DNA of 64,000 nucleotides from Deltaproteobacteria bacterium (GTDB lineage: Bacteria; Myxococcota; JADLHZ01). The position numbers and the translations under genes were made by a program. The notes beneath the pieces are model-generated. The model saw only the letters and a list, made by a program, of their open reading frames with translations, searched no databases and was not told where the DNA came from. This document shows, one piece after another, positions 59,632 through 64,000 of the stretch (position 1 is the first letter of the stretch; each line of letters opens with the position of its first letter). Where the stretch lies: contig JADLHZ010000139.1 of NCBI GenBank assembly GCA_020848545.1, forward strand, positions 1-64,000, in the 5' to 3' direction.

Positions 59632-60078
59632 ATGCGATCCGCTTCAAAGAAGGCACACCTGATAGCGCTCATCGCGACGCTGCTCGTTGGCGCCGCGAGC
59701 GTCGAGAAGCGCATGCGCAAGCCGCCGCACATTCCCGCCGAGACGATGAAGGCGCTTGGTGAGAGGATGAACGGACACGGCTTGGCGATGATGGGCTTGT
59801 CGCTCGCCGTGGTGTTGCTCGAGTACGACGGGGTTCAGAAGATGGCCGAGGGCATCGTCACGGAGCCGAAGTTGAAGCGTCCCGCGACGAGCGATCCGTT
59901 GCGGAGCTTGCCGCCGCGCTTCTTCGAGCTCCAAGACGAGCTCAGCGTGCGCGCGCAGGCGCTGGCGGACGCGGCGAAGAAGAAGAACGACGCGGAGATC
60001 GGAGCGGCCTACGCACGAATGATCGAGGCCTGCGTCGCCTGCCACTCGGCGTACTTGGCGCCGGCGAAGCCGCAATAG
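59632..60078 (+). CDS. Cytochrome c'-like monohaem protein
   Basis: 148 residues. ATG 59632 (GTG 59626 in frame), 7 nt after the previous stop. N-terminal signal (SKKAHLIALIATLLVGAAS). A four-helix pattern with the single haem motif ACVACHSAYLAP near the C terminus matches class II cytochrome c arrangement. Probably periplasmic; may bind NO or serve electron transfer. Cotranscribed with the host-attachment-family gene. Confidence 0.75.
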   Translation: MRSASKKAHLIALIATLLVGAASVEKRMRKPPHIPAETMKALGERMNGHGLAMMGLSLAVVLLEYDGVQKMAEGIVTEPKLKRPATSDPLRSLPPRFFELQDELSVRAQALADAAKKKNDAEIGAAYARMIEACVACHSAYLAPAKPQ

Positions 60079-60115
60079 CGATCTTCGAACTCGGGTCTTC
60101 GGCCCTCGGGCGGGT

Positions 60116-60952
60116 TCAGGGCACTGTGTACGGCTTCAGCGGATTCTTAGCGAACGCTTCGAGCAGCTCCCAAAGCGCGCCGGCGGCCGCATCATCCACG
60201 TCGGCGATCGCCGGCATCATGAGGCCTTTGTCGTGCGCGTCGGACTCCCGGTGACGCACGTGCATCGCGAGGCTCTTCGGCGAACGATAGGTGTAGAGCG
60301 CGATCGGCTTGACGTAGTCCCATCCGAAGTTGGCGCCGACACCGCGGGCGCCGTGGCAGAACTGGCAGCGCTCGCGGAAAGTCGCCAGGCCCGCGCGCAC
60401 GTTGGGCGCTTCGCTGACCTCGAACTGCCGATCGTAGGCTCTGCCGTTGACGAGCTCGATGCCGGTGAGCGTGCTCGTGTGTCGAAAGGGCGAGAAGCGC
60501 TTGTCGGCCGCCGCGACGACGACGACCTTGTTCGAGGTGAAGCGAATCGGCCGCCGATCGGCCCAGGGCTGATCCTTCTTTGCGACGGGAGCGAATTCAG
60601 CGGTGCAGGCTTCGGCGCTACAGGTGCGGACGGCGACGAAGACCCCGAGCTTCTCGAGCTCGCGCAGCGGAACGGGCACGAGCATCTCGTTCGAGAAGTG
60701 AAGCAGCGCGGTGTCGACCTCCTTCGGCGCCTCGTAGCTGCGAAGGATCTGCTCGAGCGGCACGCCCTCGTAGTCGCCCATGCGATCGTACTGGAGGTCC
60801 TTCATGCGTTTGCGTTGCACCGGTTCGAGCGGCACTTGCGCTTCGGCGAGACGAGGCGGTTGCTCGCGGCTGTAGTCACCAGAGGCACGCACCCACACCG
60901 GCAGGGCAGGGCTCGATGCGGAGAGCATCGAGACGATCATCAGCGACATCAT
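60116..60952 (-). CDS. Periplasmic cytochrome c (class I-like)
   Basis: 278 residues from ATG 60952 or 60949. A short signal (LMIVSMLSASSPALPVW) precedes a domain without motifs at about 30-185 (MGDYEGVPLEQILRSYEAP, an oxidoreductase-molybdopterin-like scaffold is possible), then a cytochrome c domain with CQFCHGARGVGANFGWDYVKP and distal Met in KGLMMPAIADVDD. Single haem. The N-terminal part resembles SoxA/sulfite-oxidase-like scaffold only weakly. Divergent from a usp gene, with its own sigma54 promoter. Confidence 0.78.
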   Translation of the reverse strand: MMSLMIVSMLSASSPALPVWVRASGDYSREQPPRLAEAQVPLEPVQRKRMKDLQYDRMGDYEGVPLEQILRSYEAPKEVDTALLHFSNEMLVPVPLRELEKLGVFVAVRTCSAEACTAEFAPVAKKDQPWADRRPIRFTSNKVVVVAAADKRFSPFRHTSTLTGIELVNGRAYDRQFEVSEAPNVRAGLATFRERCQFCHGARGVGANFGWDYVKPIALYTYRSPKSLAMHVRHRESDAHDKGLMMPAIADVDDAAAGALWELLEAFAKNPLKPYTVP

Positions 60953-60965
60953 AGAGTGCGCATCG

Positions 60966-60981
60966 AGCAAGTTCCGAGCCG
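60966..60981 (-). promoter_or_regulatory. Sigma54 promoter of cytochrome gene
   Basis: Minus-strand CGGCTCGGAACTTGCT; TTGCT and CG elements match, first base C instead of T. 13 nt from ATG 60952, again a very short leader. Confidence 0.6.
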
Positions 60982-61030
60982 TCGCCAGCGCGGCGCTTTG
61001 TTTCCCGTTGCGCACACCCGGAGGAAAGTG

Positions 61031-61048
61031 CGTTACGTCTCGGTGACG
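61031..61048. promoter_or_regulatory. GGTRAC(G) enhancer-like site
   Basis: CGTTACGTCTCGGTGACG: words CGTTAC and CGGTGACG in opposite orientation, about midway between the divergent -24 elements at 60981 and 61078. Confidence 0.55.
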
Positions 61049-61077
61049 TTTCCGGTCGCGACGCGGCGCATACGCCG

Positions 61078-61093
61078 TGGTACGCGAGCTGCA
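61078..61093 (+). promoter_or_regulatory. Sigma54 promoter of usp gene
   Basis: TGGTACGCGAGCTGCA, with TGG-ACG and CTGCA at proper spacing; TSS near 61104, 16 nt before ATG 61120. Confidence 0.6.
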
Positions 61094-61119
61094 CTTCGAG
61101 GTGCGAAACGAGGGACTGC

Positions 61120-61983
61120 ATGTCGCCGACACCCCATCCGATTCTCGTCGCGCTCGATGACTCACCGCGTGCCCCTGCCGTGCTCCGCGCGGGGGACTTC
61201 TACAGCAAGGTGACCGGCGCGCCGCTCGTGCTCTTGCGCGTGGTTTCGCCACCGGCGCCGTTGCCGGCCGAGGCCCTGCTCGTCGAGCCTGCCGAGATCG
61301 AGCGCTTGCAGTGCGAGGAGGCCCGCGTCGCGATCGAGAAGCTCGGCAAAGGGCTCGTCCCGTCGGTGGCATGGGACGCGGTCGTTCGCGTGGGGATGCC
61401 GTGGGAGGTCATCTGCAGCGAGGCGGCGCGGCTCTCGGCGTCGATGACGATCATTGGCTCGCACGGCTACGACGCGCTCGATCGGATCCTCGGAACGACG
61501 GCGCAGAAGGTCGTCAATCACGCGACGCGTGACGTGCTCGTCGTGCGCAGCGAAGCGCCGTGGACGAAGGTCGTGTGCGCGCTCGATGGCTCGCCGCGGA
61601 GCGCCGGTGTGTTCAAGGCCGCGCGTGTTGTGGCCGATCTCTTCGACGCCGAGCTCGAGCTCGTGCGCGGCGTGACGATCCCGAGCTTGCCGGCGCGAGC
61701 GATTCCTCGCGGTGTTCGCCTCGACGAGCTCCTCGTGCACGACGCGAAGCAGGCGCTGTCCGCCTTTGCGCGGGAGGCGGACGAAGTCACGCGCGTGCGC
61801 ACCGTCGTCGAATTGGAGAACCCGCGTGATCTCGTCGCTCGATGCGCGGCCGGGCGGGGCACGCTCGCGGTGATCGGCGCCCACGGCTATGGCCCGAGCG
61901 AGCGTCTGCTCGGCACGACCGCGGGATGGTTCGTCAATCACCTGCGCTGCTCGGTGCTCGTCGTTCGCGGAAACGGGGCATAA
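61120..61983 (+). CDS. Two-domain universal stress protein
   Basis: 287 residues. Domain 1: HPILVALDDSPRAPAVLRAG ... TIIGSHGYDALDRILGTTAQKVVNHATRDVLVVR. Domain 2: TKVVCALDGSPRSAGVFKAA ... AVIGAHGYGPSERLLGTTAGWFVNHLRCSVLVVR. Both ATP-type loops are complete. Most like the 57064-57972 protein. Its TAA shares a base with the next ATG (TAATG), so an OmpA-like gene is coupled to it. Confidence 0.9.
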   Translation: MSPTPHPILVALDDSPRAPAVLRAGDFYSKVTGAPLVLLRVVSPPAPLPAEALLVEPAEIERLQCEEARVAIEKLGKGLVPSVAWDAVVRVGMPWEVICSEAARLSASMTIIGSHGYDALDRILGTTAQKVVNHATRDVLVVRSEAPWTKVVCALDGSPRSAGVFKAARVVADLFDAELELVRGVTIPSLPARAIPRGVRLDELLVHDAKQALSAFAREADEVTRVRTVVELENPRDLVARCAAGRGTLAVIGAHGYGPSERLLGTTAGWFVNHLRCSVLVVRGNGA

Positions 61984-62759
61984 TGGAACCCATGCGACAC
62001 TCGGTTGCCCTCGCGCTCGTCCTTTGCACGACCACCGCCTTCGCCGCCGAGCCGCCCAAAGAGTTCGTGCTCAAGGACGCGGACCACTCGAAGTCGACCA
62101 AGGTGTCGAAGATCAAAGCGACCGACACCGAAGCCGCGTTGAAGCTCTACGTCGTGGAGAAAGACAAAGCGGCGCCGATCCCCGGCATCATCATCGCGGT
62201 GACCGGGCCCGACGGAAGAAAGTACTACGCCGAGGAGACCGACGCCGACGGCTACGCGGAGCTGCTCGTGCCCGTCGGCCAAAGCTACGAGCTCGCGTAC
62301 CTCGGCCTCGGCCGGCGCGACGTTGCCGCGAAGGTGACGATCGACGGCGAGCCGCGCCAGAACATCAAGCTGACCATGCGCTACAAGCGCTACGACAAGG
62401 TCGCCAAGCCAGAGGCGCCCGAGCCGCGCTTCGTGTTGGAAGGTGTGAACTTCGACAGCGGCAAGGCGCAGATCCGGGCCGAGTCGTATCTGCGGCTCGA
62501 TAGCGTCGTCGAGTACATGACGCACAAGAAGGGCGCGCGGATCGAAGTCTCGGGGCACACCGACAACGCCGGCAACGCGAAGGCGAACAAGGATCTGTCA
62601 CTGCGCCGGGCGCAGGCTTGTCGCGACTATCTCGTGTCGAAAGGGATCGATGGCGCGCGGATCGTCGCGGTGGGCTACGGCGACGAGAAGCCCATCGCGT
62701 TGAATAGTACGGAGGAGGGGAGACAGAAGAACCGGCGCATCGAGGCGACGGAGCTGTAG
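61983..62759 (+). CDS. OmpA-like peptidoglycan-associated protein
   Basis: 258 residues from ATG 61983 (ATG 61992 also possible). Signal peptide RHSVALALVLCTTTAFAAE, a beta-rich domain at about 55-140 resembling a carboxypeptidase-regulatory or Ig-like sandwich (AAPIPGIIIAVTGPDGRKYYAEETDADGYAE in parts), then an OmpA C-terminal domain (VNFDSGKAQIRAESYLRLD, ISVSGHTDN-type EVSGHTDNAGNAKANKDLSLRRA, GYGDEKPIALN, GRQKNRRIE) whose Asp and Arg bind peptidoglycan. No beta-barrel. Coupling to a stress protein suggests envelope maintenance. Confidence 0.88.
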   Translation: MEPMRHSVALALVLCTTTAFAAEPPKEFVLKDADHSKSTKVSKIKATDTEAALKLYVVEKDKAAPIPGIIIAVTGPDGRKYYAEETDADGYAELLVPVGQSYELAYLGLGRRDVAAKVTIDGEPRQNIKLTMRYKRYDKVAKPEAPEPRFVLEGVNFDSGKAQIRAESYLRLDSVVEYMTHKKGARIEVSGHTDNAGNAKANKDLSLRRAQACRDYLVSKGIDGARIVAVGYGDEKPIALNSTEEGRQKNRRIEATEL

Positions 62760-62843
62760 CGTTAGATGGCTGCTGCGGTCGTTTGCGGCCGAATTCTGGA
62801 AGGCGTCGCTGCAACCGCGCGACAGGTCTGCTAGCTCGATCGC

Positions 62844-63380
62844 ATGCGTCGTTCTCTCCTCGTCCTCTGCGTTCTCGTCGCGTGCGAATCCGAGCCTGCC
62901 CCCGCACCTGCGCCGCCAACCGTGGTCACGAAGCCCGCGTCCGCGCCGGCGTCGGCGCCCGCGGCGCAGCCCGCATCGGTGCCCGCGGCGCTGCCCGCAT
63001 CGGCGCCCGCGATCCCTGCTGCGCTGCCGATGGCGATGCCGTCGCTCGACACGAAGGCCGCCGCGCAGCAGCTGAAGAAGCTGCCGAAGCGTAAGTACGG
63101 AAAAGACGTACCGAAGTGGGCGAAGACGCCGATCAAGATCGACGCCAAGAACAAGGTCATCCTCGCCGTCGGCGTCGCGCCGGCCGGCAAGATGAACCTG
63201 CAGCTCGCGCGCGACACGGCGGAGAACCGGGCCCGCGCGATGATCGTCAAGCTGCGCCAAGGCAAGCCCGAGCTCGATCCCGAGCCGTTCGCCGGCACCC
63301 TCGAGGGCGCGCGCATGGTCGACAGCTTCAGCTCGAAGAAAGACGGCAACCTCTACGTGCTCGTCGAAGCGCCGCTGTGA
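62844..63380 (+). CDS. Small lipoprotein with Ala/Pro repeats
   Basis: 178 residues. Signal and lipobox SLLVLCVLVAC; then a low-complexity linker of PASAPA/AALPASA-type repeats (about 22-65) able to cross toward the cell wall; then a compact basic domain (KTPIKIDAKNKVILAVGVAPAG, ARDTAENRARAMIVKLRQGK) of LPP20/DUF-like type. The function is not recognised. The 84 nt upstream contain no clear promoter. Confidence 0.65.
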   Translation: MRRSLLVLCVLVACESEPAPAPAPPTVVTKPASAPASAPAAQPASVPAALPASAPAIPAALPMAMPSLDTKAAAQQLKKLPKRKYGKDVPKWAKTPIKIDAKNKVILAVGVAPAGKMNLQLARDTAENRARAMIVKLRQGKPELDPEPFAGTLEGARMVDSFSSKKDGNLYVLVEAPL

Positions 63381-63447
63381 TCGCGATCAAACGGTCGCGC
63401 TGACATCAGCCACGCAACCGCCGCGGCGCTTTGCCGTATCAGTGATC

Positions 63448-63669
63448 ATGAGCCCCTCCCTCGCAGGCCGCCGGAGCGCCCTCGTTGCGGCGGCGATCGC
63501 AGCCGTCGCCGCGCCGGCGCTCGCGTATCTGATGATTCAGCTTCCGCTGTTTACGCCGCACGTCCTCAGCCTCTACGCCGTGTGCGTCGCTGCTCTCGTC
63601 GCCTTCGCCGCACCCGCCGGCACGTGGCTCGGCCCGCGCGTCGTCGCCGCATCCGACGCCAGCGGGTGA
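63448..63669 (+). CDS. Small two-helix membrane protein
   Basis: 73 residues from ATG 63448 (GTG 63442 in frame). Two hydrophobic helices (RSALVAAAIAAVAAPALAYLMI and LSLYAVCVAALVAFAAPAGTWL). No family recognised, no neighbours to give context; composition and codon use fit a real gene, but it could be spurious. Confidence 0.45.
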   Translation: MSPSLAGRRSALVAAAIAAVAAPALAYLMIQLPLFTPHVLSLYAVCVAALVAFAAPAGTWLGPRVVAASDASG

Positions 63670-63679
63670 ATCCGCAGCG

Positions 63680-63934
63680 TCATTTGCGCGGCTTGCGGCG
63701 AGTGCTCTTCGCTCCTCGCAGCGCTCGAGCGACGCGACGTTCGACGGCGGCGAGCGAAACGCCTTTCACCTTGCCTGTTCGGACGTCGTCCGCCCGACGC
63801 AGGAGCTCCTCTTCCCAGAGCTTGCCGGCGTCGGGATCGATTTCTGGCGAGAGGCTGTCGAGCAGCTCGACCGCGAGTGCTGCGCGCTCGTCTTCCGGGA
63901 GCTTCAGTGCCTGCGCAGCGATCTTCGATGCCAT
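63680..63934 (-). CDS. Addiction-module component (TIGR02574-like)
   Basis: 84 residues from ATG 63934. The N-terminal IAAQALKLPEDERAALAVELLDSL segment and the Trp in GKLWEEELLRRADDVRTGKVKGVSLAAVE are the hallmarks of the putative addiction-module/antitoxin family. A RelE/ParE-type toxin normally follows directly, but downstream there is only the end of the convergent small membrane gene, so it is orphaned here unless a partner lies to the right. Confidence 0.7.
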   Translation of the reverse strand: MASKIAAQALKLPEDERAALAVELLDSLSPEIDPDAGKLWEEELLRRADDVRTGKVKGVSLAAVERRVARALRGAKSTRRKPRK

Positions 63935-64000
63935 GCGAAAAGAGTATTGGGCTTCTCCTCCTTGTGCAAGTCGGCCGATGCGCACGCGCGCCGCGCACGC

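Overview
The window is GC-rich (codon third positions mostly G or C), densely packed, and has many GTG starts and 4-nt ATGA/GTGA gene overlaps. The gene content (PEGA, beta-helix and GH44 lipoproteins, B12-type radical SAM enzymes, a CYP51-like P450 with squalene-epoxidase-like and Rieske enzymes, many two-domain universal stress proteins, sigma54 promoters) fits a member of the Myxococcota or a related deltaproteobacterial lineage. That placement is inference. No rRNA, tRNA or CRISPR array was recognised.

Layout. 1-3.8 kb: an IS1182-type transposase gene flanked by an inverted duplication of coding sequence, then a 5'-truncated beta-helix protein and a PEGA protein. 3.9-11.6 kb: a B12-type radical SAM protein, a lipoprotein, an SDR, and an operon for a three-subunit molybdenum hydroxylase whose FAD subunit carries the 4Fe-4S insertion typical of 4-hydroxybenzoyl-CoA reductase; a frameshifted membrane sensor follows. 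12.5-15.5 kb: an oxidoreductase / SDR / acetoacetate-decarboxylase-like operon. 15.8-23.7 kb: a lipoprotein-TetR-MFP-RND-OMP efflux operon on the minus strand. 24-29.5 kb: a second B12-type radical SAM protein, a squalene-monooxygenase-like flavoenzyme, a Rieske oxygenase and a CYP51-like P450, an enzyme set resembling bacterial sterol/triterpenoid modification. 29.6-36 kb: NAD(P) transhydrogenase, a third radical SAM protein and a GH44 hydrolase. Several of these units carry a 16-bp operator-like palindrome of form TGGA-N8-TCCA in their upstream regions, suggesting one local regulon, perhaps governed by the TetR protein.

36-62 kb is a second, functionally different block: an APC permease with a beta-barrel partner, a TRAP transporter joined to a histidine kinase and response regulator, an FNT channel divergent from a Cys-type formate dehydrogenase, four two-domain universal stress proteins, an MgtE-type transporter, a SERCA-like Ca2+ ATPase, a small NTPase, PEP synthase, a host-attachment family protein and two c-type cytochromes. 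At least ten near-consensus sigma54 (-24/-12) promoters stand before these units, and five intergenic regions carry a repeated GGTRAC(G) element, often midway between divergent promoters. I read this as a sigma54/enhancer-dependent energy- or redox-stress regulon. The right edge holds an OmpA-like protein, a small lipoprotein, a short membrane protein and a solitary addiction-module component.
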